Shown here piece after piece: positions 36,915-45,991 of a stretch of DNA of 64,000 nt. Under the pieces are notes generated by a model. The model was not told where the DNA came from and did not search any database. It saw only the letters and a list, made by a program, of their open reading frames with translations. The stretch is from contig NZ_JACBZJ010000001.1 in assembly GCF_013409305.1 (NCBI RefSeq), positions 868,001-932,000 on the forward strand. The letters run 5' to 3'. Both the position numbers and the translations under genes were made by a program. The DNA is from Cellulomonas soli. Lineage in GTDB: Bacteria; Actinomycetota; Actinomycetes; Actinomycetales; Cellulomonadaceae. How positions within the stretch are numbered: the stretch's first letter is position 1; every line of letters begins with the position of its first letter.

Positions 36915-38231
36915 TCAGTGCGGGTCGAGCGCGAGCCAGGCCACGCCGTGCGCGGGGACGTCGACGTCCAGCAGCCCGCCCGGCTCGTCGACCGTGGTCT
37001 GCGGCTCGGGGCCGGGTCCGCCGGCCCAGAGGTCGCGGGTGGTCCAGCCGTGGGCGAGCGCGTCACGGTGCCCGACGAGCGCCGAGACGGGCAGCGCGGC
37101 CCGGTACGGCTGCTCGCCGGTCCAGAAGGCGGCGACGTAGCGGGTGGAGTCGACGTCGCTGCGTGCGGTCCACACGATGAGCTCGCCGCCGTCGAGGGGT
37201 TCGCGCACGACCTCACGACCCTCGCTCGCGGTGCGCAGCACCTGGCCGACGGCCGGGGTCGCGAGCAGGTCGAGGGTCTGCTCGGAGCTGGTCGGCAGGT
37301 CTCCGCCGACCATGAGCGGAGATCGACCCATGACCCACAGCGAGAGCAGCGTGCGCTGCTCGTCGAGGGTGAGGCGGGAGTCGCGGGGCTCGCCGCGCTC
37401 GGCGCGCAGGCCGACGCGTCCGAGCGGCAGCATGTCCGCGTCGGCCCAGCCACCGGGGCGCTGGAAGGGGGCCCAACGGGCCAGGCGGGCGAACTGCGCG
37501 TGCACGTCCTCCCACCGGTCCCACAGGTCGTCGGAGATGCGCCACAGCTGCGCGTGCGCGCGCAGGTGCTCGACGTGCTCGGTGGACAGGTGGGTGCCCG
37601 GGGACAGCGAGAGCACCATGTCGCGGCCGGTGCGGTCGATCGCGGTCGCCCAGGCCTCGACGGCGTCGTGGTGGTACGGCGCGAGCATGTCGTCGACCTT
37701 GAGGTAGTCGATGCCCCACCCGGCGAGCTGCGCGACGAGCCCGTCGAGGTAGGCCTGTGCGGCGGGGTGATCGTGCGCGAGCCCGTAGTTGTCGGGGTTC
37801 CAGGTGCAGACCGAGTCGGTGCAGGCCGCGTCCCGCGCGGTCCACCCGGTGCCCTCGATCGGCAGGTCCAGCTCGACCGCCCGGCGGGGGATGCCGCGCA
37901 TGACGTGCACGCCGAGCTTGAGGCCGAGCGCGTGCACCCGGTCGGCGAGCGGGCCGAAGCCGCGCCCGCCCGCGGCGGACGGGAAGCGGCTCTCGGCGGG
38001 CAGCTGGCGTCCGAACGCGTCGAGCTCGAGGGGTGCGCCGTCGTTGTAGCCGTGCGAGCGGGCGGTGGGGTCGTACCAGTCGATGTCGACGACCACCGTG
38101 TCCCAGCCGTGCGGCAGCAGGCGGTCGGCCATGACCTGGGCGTTCGCGAGCACCTCCTGCTCGGTCACGGTCGTGCCGTAGCAGTCCCAGCTGTTCCACC
38201 CCATCGGGGGTGTCTGCGCGAGCCGTCCCAT
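36915..38231 (-). CDS. Alpha-galactosidase, GH27
   Basis: A 438-residue cytosolic GH27 enzyme. It begins PPMGWNSWDCYG as the family does, has the nucleophile in DYLKVDDM near residue 170, and the acid/base region ISDDLWDRW near residue 235. GH27 also includes some beta-L-arabinopyranosidases, which would suit the arabinose-related neighbours, so the sugar specificity is open. It is the first gene of the minus-strand glycosidase operon; GAAGGGG precedes ATG 38231. Confidence 0.88.
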   Translation of the reverse strand: MGRLAQTPPMGWNSWDCYGTTVTEQEVLANAQVMADRLLPHGWDTVVVDIDWYDPTARSHGYNDGAPLELDAFGRQLPAESRFPSAAGGRGFGPLADRVHALGLKLGVHVMRGIPRRAVELDLPIEGTGWTARDAACTDSVCTWNPDNYGLAHDHPAAQAYLDGLVAQLAGWGIDYLKVDDMLAPYHHDAVEAWATAIDRTGRDMVLSLSPGTHLSTEHVEHLRAHAQLWRISDDLWDRWEDVHAQFARLARWAPFQRPGGWADADMLPLGRVGLRAERGEPRDSRLTLDEQRTLLSLWVMGRSPLMVGGDLPTSSEQTLDLLATPAVGQVLRTASEGREVVREPLDGGELIVWTARSDVDSTRYVAAFWTGEQPYRAALPVSALVGHRDALAHGWTTRDLWAGGPGPEPQTTVDEPGGLLDVDVPAHGVAWLALDPH

Positions 38232-38320
38232 GTGCCCAGCCCCTTCGCTGTGCTCGTCGTGGCCTCGACATCGTTCTCTGCCGCCGGCCTCGTGGACGCG
38301 CCGTGCGGCCGCCCGTTCTC

Positions 38321-38332
38321 TACATCGTTGTA
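38321..38332. promoter_or_regulatory. LacI-type operator O1 (glycosidase operon)
   Basis: TACATCGTTGTA, identical to the core of the site before lacI at 52699-52712. It covers the predicted transcription start of the GH27-GH51-GH43 operon, five bases after its -10 box. Confidence 0.65.
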
Positions 38333-38528
38333 CACGCATCATGCCTGGTCGGTCGACGAGCGTCAACCGGCACCCGCGGGCGACGTCGGAACCCGTCGAG
38401 TCACCGGACATCTCGCGCGGCGAGCCCTGGCGCGACGCCCTGACCTGCGCCTTTATTGCAGGGGCGACCGCCTGTCACGCTGTTACCAGTTCGTGGCTTG
38501 ACCGCGGCGCAGATCGCGTGCCATCTTG

Positions 38529-38557
38529 TGCAACGTTGTAGATGCACAACGTTGTAC
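38529..38557. promoter_or_regulatory. LacI-type operators O2 and O3 (transporter operon)
   Basis: Two palindromes around AACGTT lie side by side: GTGCAACGTTGTA (38528-38540) and CACAACGTTGTACG (38545-38558). They begin right after the candidate -10 box of the ABC transporter operon, so a bound repressor would block the start. Centres are 17 bases apart. Confidence 0.65.
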
Positions 38558-38745
38558 GAACGACGTTGAGACAAGCCAGAGGTCAACGACGACCAGGACG
38601 GACGAGCCGTGGGACCCTTCGGAGGCAGTTTCAGGAGGCCTTGGAAGACCACGGTGCGAGCCGGCGCGACAGAGATGTCGTACCGGCGCAGCGGTCCCGA
38701 CGCGACCGTGACCTCGCACATCCTCGGGATATGGGAGGCAGGCAG

Positions 38746-40089
38746 ATGAAGAAGAGCAGGATCCTCACCGCGACGCTCACCGCGGCGCTGGTCGGGACGC
38801 TCGCCCTCACCGCGTGCAGCGGAGGCGACTCCGACAGCGCGGACGGCGGGAACAAGGAGATCACCTTCATGTTCCGCGGCGGCACCGACGAGAAGGCCGC
38901 CTACCAGGCCGCCATCGACAAGTACACGGCCGACACCGGCGTGAAGGTCAACGTCATCGTCACCGACGCCGACCAGTACGCCACCAAGCTGCAGGCCGCC
39001 GTCGCCGGCAACAACGTGCCGGACGTCTTCTACATCGAGCAGGCCAGCCTGCAGTCCTACGTCGCCTCCGGCGTGCTCATGGACATCACCGACGCGGTCG
39101 ACGCCAGCGGCATCGACCTGGACAACATCTGGCCCTACGGCGTGAACTCCTACCGGTTCAACGGCACGGTCCAGGGCACCTCCGACGGCGCGCTGTACGG
39201 CCTGCCCAAGGACGTCGGCCCGTTCTCCTTCGGCTACAACAAGACGATGTTCGAGGCCGCCGGCATCCCGCTGCCCGACAAGGACACCCCCCTCACCTGG
39301 GAGGAGTTCGTCGACATCTGCAAGCAGCTGACCGTCGACACCGACGGCGACGGCGTCGTCGACCAGTGGGGCACCGGCCTCAACGTCCAGTGGAACCTGC
39401 AGTCCCTCGTGTGGGGCAACGGCGGCGACTGGACCAACGAGGACCACACCGAGGTCACCGTCGACACCCCCGAGTTCGCCGAGGCGCTGCAGGCGTTCGC
39501 CGACCTCACCAACGTCGACAACGTGACGCCGTCGGCCGCCGACGCCGCCACGCTGGACACCTACCAGCGCTGGATGGCCGGCGAGATCGGCTTCTTCCCG
39601 GTCGGCCCGTGGGACGTCTCGACCTACAACGACCTGGACTTCGACTACGACCTGATCCCCTGGCCGACGCTGGGTGACGAGTCCGCCACGTGGGTCGGCT
39701 CGCTCGGCATCGGGGTGTCCAACACCTCGAAGTACCCGGACGAGGCCGTGCAGCTCGCGACGTACCTGTCGGCCGACGCCGACGCCCAGCAGACGCTGGT
39801 CGACGCGAACATCCAGATCCCCAACCTGATCGACATGGCCGACACCTGGGCCGCCGACACGGCGGCCGAGCCGGCCAACCGCCAGGAGTTCCTGGACATC
39901 GTGCAGGACTACGGGCACGCCATGCCCGCCGCCTTCACCTACGGCGCCGAGTGGTACGACGAGCTCTGGACGAACATCCAGCCCGTGCTCGACGGCAAGC
40001 AGACGGCGGCGGACTACCTCGCCCAGGAGCAGCCGAAGATGCAGCAGCTCCTCGACGAGTCCATCGCGAACGCCGAGCAGGCCGGCTGA
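38746..40089 (+). CDS. Sugar ABC transporter substrate-binding lipoprotein
   Basis: A 447-residue extracellular solute-binding protein of family 1 (CUT1 type). The signal peptide ends in lipobox LTAC at about residue 24. The mature part begins with a Ser/Asp-rich linker and continues ITFMFRGGTDEKAAYQ; GEIGFFPVGPWDV near residue 285 is a typical family block. Given the arabinanase, arabinofuranosidase and galactosidase neighbours, arabino- or galacto-oligosaccharides are the likely ligands; this is inference. A strong hairpin follows the stop. Confidence 0.9.
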   Translation: MKKSRILTATLTAALVGTLALTACSGGDSDSADGGNKEITFMFRGGTDEKAAYQAAIDKYTADTGVKVNVIVTDADQYATKLQAAVAGNNVPDVFYIEQASLQSYVASGVLMDITDAVDASGIDLDNIWPYGVNSYRFNGTVQGTSDGALYGLPKDVGPFSFGYNKTMFEAAGIPLPDKDTPLTWEEFVDICKQLTVDTDGDGVVDQWGTGLNVQWNLQSLVWGNGGDWTNEDHTEVTVDTPEFAEALQAFADLTNVDNVTPSAADAATLDTYQRWMAGEIGFFPVGPWDVSTYNDLDFDYDLIPWPTLGDESATWVGSLGIGVSNTSKYPDEAVQLATYLSADADAQQTLVDANIQIPNLIDMADTWAADTAAEPANRQEFLDIVQDYGHAMPAAFTYGAEWYDELWTNIQPVLDGKQTAADYLAQEQPKMQQLLDESIANAEQAG

Positions 40090-40104
40090 CGCCGGTCCTA
40101 CCCT

Positions 40105-40141
40105 CCCGCCGCCCGGTGCCGCACGCGCACCGGGCGGCGGG
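40105..40141 (+). terminator. 15-pair hairpin between binding-protein and permease genes
   Basis: CCCGCCGCCCGGTGC and its exact complement enclose a seven-base loop, 16 bases after the binding-protein stop. Because the permease genes continue on the same strand, it probably works as a partial terminator or as a 3' stabiliser giving more binding protein than permease. Confidence 0.65.
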
Positions 40142-40216
40142 CCTCTCGCAGGAGGCCGGCACCCGGCCCGTCGCAGGCCACCGCACGGCTGGCAGAGATC
40201 TGAGAAAGGCACTGAG

Positions 40217-41197
40217 ATGACGCGGACAGCGGACCTCGCACCGCAGGCCGAGGGCTCCACGAGCCCGAGCCCGACACCCGCCGCCGCACCCCCGGTGTGG
40301 CGTGACCGGCGGGCGCGCAACCGCCTGCACCGCACCGAGCACCGATGGGCCGCCGCCTTCATCGCGGCCCCCGTCATCGGGTTCGTGCTCTTCACCGTCT
40401 ACCCGACGGTGTACGCGCTCTACGCCTCGCTCACGCGATGGAACGGGCTCACCGCACCGAAGTTCATCGGCCTGGAGAACTACACGGCGCTCTTCGGCGA
40501 CGAGTACTTCCTCAAGGCGATGTGGAACACCTTCTTCTACATGATCGGCATCCCGATCGGCCTGACGCTCTCGCTGCTCCTGGCGCTGACGCTCAACCGC
40601 CAGATCGCCGGACGTACGGCCTTCCGCACGATCTACTACGTGCCGGTCATCTCCTCGCTGGCCGCGATCGCGATCGTCTGGCAGTTCGCCTACAACGGCG
40701 ACTTCGGCCTGGTGAACCAGGCGCTGTCCTGGTTCGGCATCCAGGGTCCGGACTGGCTGCAGAACACCGCCACTGTCAAGCCCGCCATCATCATCATGGC
40801 CATCTGGAAGGGCCTGGGGTACTCCACGCTGCTGTACCTGGCCGCCATCCAGTCGGTGCCCGCCTCGCTCTACGAGGCCGCGGCCCTGGACGGCGCCGGC
40901 GCGCTGCGCAAGTTCCGTTCCATCACCGTCCCGATGGTGCGCCCGGTCACGTTCTTCCTCGTCGTGACGAACATCATCGGCGGTTCCCAGATCTTCATCG
41001 AGGTCAACATCATGACCCCGAACGGCGGACCGGAGTTCTCGTCCGCATCGATCGTCTGGTACATCGTCCGCAAGGCGTTCAAGTACCAGCAGATGGGTTA
41101 CGCGACCGCCATGGCCGTCGTCCTCGGACTGATCGTGTTCGTCATCACGCTCATCCAGTTCCGTCTGAACCAGCGCAACTCCTTCAGCATCGACTGA
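40217..41197 (+). CDS. Sugar ABC transporter permease 1 (MalF-like)
   Basis: A 326-residue membrane permease of the CUT1 family. A Pro/Ala/Arg-rich cytosolic N-terminus of about 45 residues precedes six membrane segments. The EAA loop that contacts the ATPase is readable as LYEAAALDGAGALRKFRSITVPMVRP near residue 220. GAAAGG stands before ATG 40217. It works with the next gene and the binding protein; no ATPase gene is present. Confidence 0.92.
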   Translation: MTRTADLAPQAEGSTSPSPTPAAAPPVWRDRRARNRLHRTEHRWAAAFIAAPVIGFVLFTVYPTVYALYASLTRWNGLTAPKFIGLENYTALFGDEYFLKAMWNTFFYMIGIPIGLTLSLLLALTLNRQIAGRTAFRTIYYVPVISSLAAIAIVWQFAYNGDFGLVNQALSWFGIQGPDWLQNTATVKPAIIIMAIWKGLGYSTLLYLAAIQSVPASLYEAAALDGAGALRKFRSITVPMVRPVTFFLVVTNIIGGSQIFIEVNIMTPNGGPEFSSASIVWYIVRKAFKYQQMGYATAMAVVLGLIVFVITLIQFRLNQRNSFSID

Positions 41198-41211
41198 GGA
41201 CGGAGACGACC

Positions 41212-42075
41212 ATGGCTCGCAAGACCACCACCCGCTCCGCGACGGCCGAGAGCCGCACCGCGAACATCCTGCTCTTCATCCTCCTGGCCGTCGGCTCGGT
41301 CATCATGCTCGCGCCGCTGCTGTGGATGCTCTCCACCTCGCTGAAGACGAAGGCCGAGGTCTTCGCACTCCCGCCCGTGTGGATCCCCGAGGTCCCCCAG
41401 TGGGACACGTACACGCGCATGTGGAGCGAGGCGCCGATCCTCACCGGCTTCCGCAACTCGCTCATCGTGGCGCTGAGCGTGACGATCGTCGGCTCGGTCA
41501 CGTCGTCGCTCGCGGCGTTCGCGCTCGCCAAGATGCGCCTGCCGGGCAAGAACGCGATCTTCATCGGCCTGCTGGCCGGCCTCATGATCCCCTACCCGAT
41601 GATCATGATCCCGCAGTTCGTGATGTTCTCGAAGCTGCATTGGGTCGACACCCTGCTGCCGCTGATCGTGCCCCTGCTGTTCGGCAACATCGTGATGATC
41701 TTCTTCCTGCGGCAGTACCTGGAGTCGGTCCCCGACTCGCTCATCGAGGCCGCGAAGATCGACGGCGCGAACTACCTGACGGTCTTCCGCGTGATGATCC
41801 TGCCGATGATCCGTCCCGCCATCGCGGCGCAGTTCATCCTCTGGTTCATGACGGTGTGGAACGACTACCTGGCCCCGACCATCTACTTGAACACCCCGTC
41901 CAAGCAGACGCTGCAGGTCGTCATCGCGAACCTCAACACCGAGTTCGCCACCCAGCGCGACTACCCGCTGATCATGGGCGCCTCCGCGATCGCGCTGCTG
42001 CCCATCCTCATCGTCTACGTCATCTTCCAGCGCCAGATCGTCGAGTCGATCGCCCTCACCGGATCGAAGAGCTGA
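41212..42075 (+). CDS. Sugar ABC transporter permease 2 (MalG-like)
   Basis: A 287-residue CUT1 permease with six membrane segments and the EAA loop LIEAAKIDGANYLTVFRVMILPMIRP near residue 185. It begins 14 bases after permease 1 with GAGGACGGAGACGACC before the ATG. The C-terminal GSKS is charged and short. The GH43 gene starts one base after its stop, showing tight coupling of import and hydrolysis. Confidence 0.93.
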   Translation: MARKTTTRSATAESRTANILLFILLAVGSVIMLAPLLWMLSTSLKTKAEVFALPPVWIPEVPQWDTYTRMWSEAPILTGFRNSLIVALSVTIVGSVTSSLAAFALAKMRLPGKNAIFIGLLAGLMIPYPMIMIPQFVMFSKLHWVDTLLPLIVPLLFGNIVMIFFLRQYLESVPDSLIEAAKIDGANYLTVFRVMILPMIRPAIAAQFILWFMTVWNDYLAPTIYLNTPSKQTLQVVIANLNTEFATQRDYPLIMGASAIALLPILIVYVIFQRQIVESIALTGSKS

Positions 42076-42076
42076 G

Positions 42077-43402
42077 ATGACCACCACCGACCCGGCCGCC
42101 ACGATCGACACCGGCGGCTGGGGGGCCCGTCACGCCCACGACCCGACCGCGGTGCGCGACGACGAGGGCACCTACTGGCTCTTCTCGACCGACGCCTACG
42201 CCGCCGGACACGTGCGGGGAGGCGTGCAGATCCGCCGCTCGGACGACCTGGTGACCTGGCAGTTCCACGGCTGGGCGCTGGACGGCGTCCCCGCGGCCGC
42301 GGCGGCCTGGACCGGCGCCGAGGGCCTGTGGGCCCCCGAGGTCGTGCGCGTGGGCGACACGTGGCGGATGTACTACTCGGCCTCCACGTTCGGCTCGCGC
42401 ACCTCGGCCATCGGCCTGGCCACGGCGCCCGCGCCGACCGGCCCGTGGACCGACCTGGGGCTCGTCGTGACGAGCCGGCACGAGGTCGACGGCCCGAACG
42501 CGATCGACGCGAACGTGGCCGTGGACACCGACGGTCGGCACTGGCTCGTCTACGGGTCGTTCTTCGGCGGCATCCACGCCCTCGAGCTCGACCCGGCGAC
42601 CGGCTTCGCGGTCGACGCCCCCGGCCCCGGCGAACCCACGCCTGGTCCTGGTGTCCTGCTGGCCCGACGCCACGTGTCCGTCGAAGGGGCCATCGAGGGG
42701 GCGTTCGCGCTCCCCCGGCCCGGTGGCGGCTGGGCGCTCGTGGTCTCGTACGACTCGCTGTTCTCGACGTACCACGTGCGGGTCGCCGTGGCCGACCAGG
42801 TCACCGGTCCCTACCGGGACCGCCTCGGGCACGAGCTGACCGACCTCGAGACGGACCCGGCCGCGGTCGGCACGACCGTGCTGGCGAGCCACCGCCTCGA
42901 TGGAGGTCCGGTGTGGCTCGCTCCGGGCCACGCCGCCGTGCTCACCGAGCCCGACGGCCCGCAGGGCCACGGACGGCAGCTGCTCGTGCACCACGTGCGG
43001 CACGGGGACGACCCGACGCAGCACGAGGTGCAGGTGCGTCGACTGGTGTGGACGTCCGACGGCTGGCCGCTGATCTCGCCGCAGCCGTGGGCAGGCGACC
43101 TCGAGCGGGACGACGAGTCCACGTGGCCGTCCGGCGTGCAGGAGCTGGTCGGTGACTGGGAGCTCGTGACCTACGACCGCCCGTCCTCGACGGTCGTCGA
43201 ACCGCACGCGCGCCGGCTGCAGGACGAGGACGTCGCCCCGCTGACGGCCCTCGGCCACGGCCGGTTCTCCGGCCTGCTCGACGGCAGCGCCACCGAGTGC
43301 GTCGTGTTCCCCGCGTGGGACGCGGTGCGCGGACGTGCGACGCTGGCCCTGACCGCACTGGCCGCCGACGGCACCGTGACGTGCGGGACGCTGCTGCCGT
43401 GA
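42077..43402 (+). CDS. GH43 family glycosidase, cytosolic
   Basis: A 441-residue GH43 enzyme without signal peptide, so it acts on imported oligosaccharides. The catalytic positions lie in RHAHDPTAVRDD, PNAIDANVAV and SVEGAIEGAF. After the propeller (about 310 residues), a C-terminal domain of about 100 residues resembles the beta-sandwich found in some GH43 proteins (WELVTYDRPS, GRFSGLL). Exo-arabinanase or arabinofuranosidase activity is likely but cannot be fixed from sequence. It is the fourth gene of the transporter operon. Confidence 0.85.
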   Translation: MTTTDPAATIDTGGWGARHAHDPTAVRDDEGTYWLFSTDAYAAGHVRGGVQIRRSDDLVTWQFHGWALDGVPAAAAAWTGAEGLWAPEVVRVGDTWRMYYSASTFGSRTSAIGLATAPAPTGPWTDLGLVVTSRHEVDGPNAIDANVAVDTDGRHWLVYGSFFGGIHALELDPATGFAVDAPGPGEPTPGPGVLLARRHVSVEGAIEGAFALPRPGGGWALVVSYDSLFSTYHVRVAVADQVTGPYRDRLGHELTDLETDPAAVGTTVLASHRLDGGPVWLAPGHAAVLTEPDGPQGHGRQLLVHHVRHGDDPTQHEVQVRRLVWTSDGWPLISPQPWAGDLERDDESTWPSGVQELVGDWELVTYDRPSSTVVEPHARRLQDEDVAPLTALGHGRFSGLLDGSATECVVFPAWDAVRGRATLALTALAADGTVTCGTLLP

Positions 43403-43440
43403 CCCCCGTCGCGCCGGCCCCGACCCGGAGGAGGTCCCCG

Positions 43441-44139
43441 GTGGACGACCACGGACACCCTGCGGGCACGGCGCGCACCGATCGACCCGACCGTCCGCGG
43501 CGACGACGCCCCGTCGTCGCCGCGGACGAGTCGTTCGGCTGGGCCGGCCGGGCCATGACCTGGCTGCGGTACGGCACGCAGCTGGTCGGCATCAACGTGC
43601 TCATCGGGCTGGGCACGCTGGCCGGAGGCGTCGTCCTCGGCGCCTTCCCCGCGCTCGCCGCCGGCGGGACGCTGCTCGCCCGGCTCGCGACCGGCCAGGC
43701 GCTGCCGGCGCTGTGGTCACCGTTCTGGTCGCAGTGGCGCCAGGGGTGGCGCCGCCACAACGTCCTGGGCGCCCCCGTGTGGGTCGTCCTGGTCCTGCTG
43801 TCGCTCGACGCCTCGGCGCTGCAGGTGCTCGACGGCCCGGCCGCCGCCGTGCTCACCGGTGGGCTCGTCGTCATCGGCGGCTACGCCCTCATCGCCCTCA
43901 CGTTCCTGTTCCCGGCGGCCCGCCGGTACGACACGACGGCGAGGCGTACCTGGCGCTTCGTCGCGGCGGCCCCGCTCGTCTCCCCCGGCACCGCCACCTC
44001 GGTGCTCGTGACGCTCGCCGCGGTCGCGCTGGTCGTCTGGACGCTGCCCGTGCTCGGTCCGCTGCTGGGCGTGAGCCTGCCCCTGCTGGCCAGCGGCTGG
44101 CTGGTCGACCACCGGCTCGACACGCTCGACGCCCGCTGA
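43441..44139 (+). CDS. DUF624 (YesV-like) membrane protein
   Basis: A 232-residue protein with five or so hydrophobic segments after an Arg/Pro-rich N-terminus, matching DUF624 (YesV family), which is commonly encoded beside CUT1 sugar transporters; its function is unknown. GTG 43441 follows AGGAGG at six bases and is preferred over the GTG at 43399 that overlaps the GH43 stop. It ends the operon and is followed by a hairpin. Confidence 0.78.
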   Translation: MDDHGHPAGTARTDRPDRPRRRRPVVAADESFGWAGRAMTWLRYGTQLVGINVLIGLGTLAGGVVLGAFPALAAGGTLLARLATGQALPALWSPFWSQWRQGWRRHNVLGAPVWVVLVLLSLDASALQVLDGPAAAVLTGGLVVIGGYALIALTFLFPAARRYDTTARRTWRFVAAAPLVSPGTATSVLVTLAAVALVVWTLPVLGPLLGVSLPLLASGWLVDHRLDTLDAR

Positions 44140-44179
44140 CCCGATCGGCAGGCCGTCCGGACCCGAGGGTCCTGCCGGG
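44140..44179. terminator. Hairpin between the DUF624 gene and arsA
   Basis: The 40 bases between two convergent stop codons fold into CGGCAGG...CCTGCCG enclosing GGACC-CGAG-GGTCC. It probably ends both operons. Confidence 0.55.
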
Positions 44180-45991
44180 TCAGCCCACGTCGGCCGAGCG
44201 AGCCGCGCTCCCCCGGACCAGGTCACGCAGCGCCGCCGCACCGACGGGCTCGTCCGCCAGCTGCTCGACGACCGCGCACCGTCGTCCGTCGCCGTCGAGC
44301 ACCCGCGCGAGAGGGCCTCGCTCGGCGGCGGCACGGCGCAGCAGCAGCGGGTCGCTCGTGTCGGCCGCGAGCAGGCTGGAGTTGACCACCCACGCCCACG
44401 GCTCGACCCCCGCGCGCCGCAGGTCCGCGGCCAGCTCCTCGGCCTCGAGCACGGGCGTGGCCTCAGGCAGGGTGACGACGATCATCTTGGTGTAGCCCGG
44501 GTCCTGCAGCCGCATCATCGGCGTGGTGAACGACGCCGAGGACGGGCCCCGCTGCCGCACGACGTCGCGGTGGTAGGAGCCGGTCGCGTCCAGCAGGAGC
44601 AGGGTGTGCCCGGTGGGCGCGGTGTCGATGACCACGAACCGGCGACGGCCCTCGTGGACGACCTGGGAGAACGCCTGGAACACGGCGATCTCCTCGGTGC
44701 ACGGCGAGCGCAGGTCCTCCTCGAGGCTCGCGCGGCCGGCGTCGTCCAGCGCGGCGCCCTTGCGGCGCAGCACGGACCGGCGGTAGCGCTCGGTCTCGAC
44801 CACCGGGTCGATCCGGGAGACCTCGAGGTTCGGCGCCGACTCCTCGAGCGTACGGCTCAGGTGCGCGGCCGGGTCGGTCGTGGTCAGCAGGACGGGCAGG
44901 CCCCGTTCGGCGAGCGCGACGGCGACGGCGGCCGCGACGGTCGTCTTGCCGACGCCGCCCTTGCCCATGACCATGACCAGGCCGTGGCCCTGCTCGGCGA
45001 TCTCCTCGACGAGGTCGGCGATCGTGGACGCCGACGCCGGGACGCGGGTGGGCGTGGTCGCGCCGGGCAGCTCGTCGGTCGCGGGGGCGGGCTCGAACAG
45101 CGTGCTCAGCGCGGGCAGGCCCACGAGGTTCTCGGCCTTGAGCTCGAGCACGTCGCGAGGCAGCGCCGCCAGGCCGGCCGGCAGCGCGGCGAGGACCGTC
45201 TGCTCACGGTCGAACACCGCCCGGGCGAGCCGGTCGCCGGAGCGGGGGCGCGGCAGCACGGCGTTGACGACCAGGTGCTGCTGCCCCAGGCCGAGCTGTG
45301 CGAGCTCGACGTGGGTCCGCGCAGCCTCGTCCACCGCGGCCTGCTGCGCGCGGGTGACGAGCACGAGGCGGGTGAGGCCCGGGTCGGCCAGGGCGGCCAC
45401 CGCCCGCGCGTAGACCTCGCGCTGGCGGTCCAGGCCGGCCAGGGGGCCCAGGCAGGAGGCGTCGCCCTTGCCCTCCTCGAGGAAGCCCGTCCAGGACGTG
45501 GGCAGCTGCAGCAGGCGGATGGTGTGCCCGGTCGGGGCGGTGTCGAACACGACGTGGTCGAAGCCGGCCACGGAGGCCTCGTCGGTCAGCAGCGCGGTGA
45601 ACTCGTTGAACGAGGCGATCTCGGTGGTGCAGGCACCGGAGAGCTGCTCCTCGATGAGCGTCACCTCGGCCGGCGGCAGGATCTCGCGCACCGGACCCAC
45701 GATCCGTTCGCGGTAGTCGGCCGCGGCCGCGGCCGGGTCGATCTCGAGGGCGGACAGGCCCGGGACGTCCTCGACGGCCGTGATCGTGTGCCCGATGCGC
45801 ACACCGAACACCTGGCCGACGTTGGAGGCGGGGTCGGTGCTCACGAGCAGCACCTGCTTGCCCGAGCGGGCCAGCGCGACGGCCGCCGCGCACGCGATCG
45901 ACGTCTTGCCCACGCCGCCCTTGCCGGTCAGGAACACGAACCGGGGCACCTCGACGAGGAACCGCGGCGGCGCGCCGGCCGCCCTCAGCAC
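44180..45991 (-). CDS. arsA: Arsenical pump-driving ATPase ArsA
   Basis: ArsA is the arsenite-stimulated ATPase that energises an arsenite efflux channel. The 603-residue protein has two homologous halves, each with a Walker A: FLTGKGGVGKTS near residue 20 and VMGKGGVGKTT near residue 340, and the DTAPTGHT signature twice. The three metalloid cysteines are readable in GACTTEIAS, DASCLGPL and RSPCTEEIA. GTG 45991 overlaps arsD by 7 bases. Here it would couple to Acr3, encoded divergently. Confidence 0.95.
   Translation of the reverse strand: MLRAAGAPPRFLVEVPRFVFLTGKGGVGKTSIACAAAVALARSGKQVLLVSTDPASNVGQVFGVRIGHTITAVEDVPGLSALEIDPAAAAADYRERIVGPVREILPPAEVTLIEEQLSGACTTEIASFNEFTALLTDEASVAGFDHVVFDTAPTGHTIRLLQLPTSWTGFLEEGKGDASCLGPLAGLDRQREVYARAVAALADPGLTRLVLVTRAQQAAVDEAARTHVELAQLGLGQQHLVVNAVLPRPRSGDRLARAVFDREQTVLAALPAGLAALPRDVLELKAENLVGLPALSTLFEPAPATDELPGATTPTRVPASASTIADLVEEIAEQGHGLVMVMGKGGVGKTTVAAAVAVALAERGLPVLLTTTDPAAHLSRTLEESAPNLEVSRIDPVVETERYRRSVLRRKGAALDDAGRASLEEDLRSPCTEEIAVFQAFSQVVHEGRRRFVVIDTAPTGHTLLLLDATGSYHRDVVRQRGPSSASFTTPMMRLQDPGYTKMIVVTLPEATPVLEAEELAADLRRAGVEPWAWVVNSSLLAADTSDPLLLRRAAAERGPLARVLDGDGRRCAVVEQLADEPVGAAALRDLVRGSAARSADVG

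Larger units (their letters stand above)
38232..38745. promoter_or_regulatory. Divergent control region of the glycoside cluster
   Basis: This 514-base gap separates the GH27 operon from the ABC transporter operon. It holds three LacI-type operators (38321-38332, 38529-38540, 38546-38557), a minus-strand promoter (TTGACG 38366-38361, 17 bases, CATGAT 38343-38338) and a plus-strand candidate (TTGACC 38498-38503, 18 bases, CATCTT 38522-38527). The last 180 bases before the transporter gene are a leader in which I saw only a ribosome site (GGGAGG). Confidence 0.6.

Noticed and set aside
35040..38501. A 1153-codon open frame on the plus strand across the glycosidase genes
   Set aside because: It is antisense to clear GH43, GH51 and GH27 genes and has no domain signature; high third-position GC keeps such frames open.
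43399..43440. An earlier GTG start for the DUF624 gene overlapping the GH43 stop
   Set aside because: It has no ribosome site, and the added residues are Pro/Arg-rich; the GTG at 43441 follows AGGAGG at ideal spacing.
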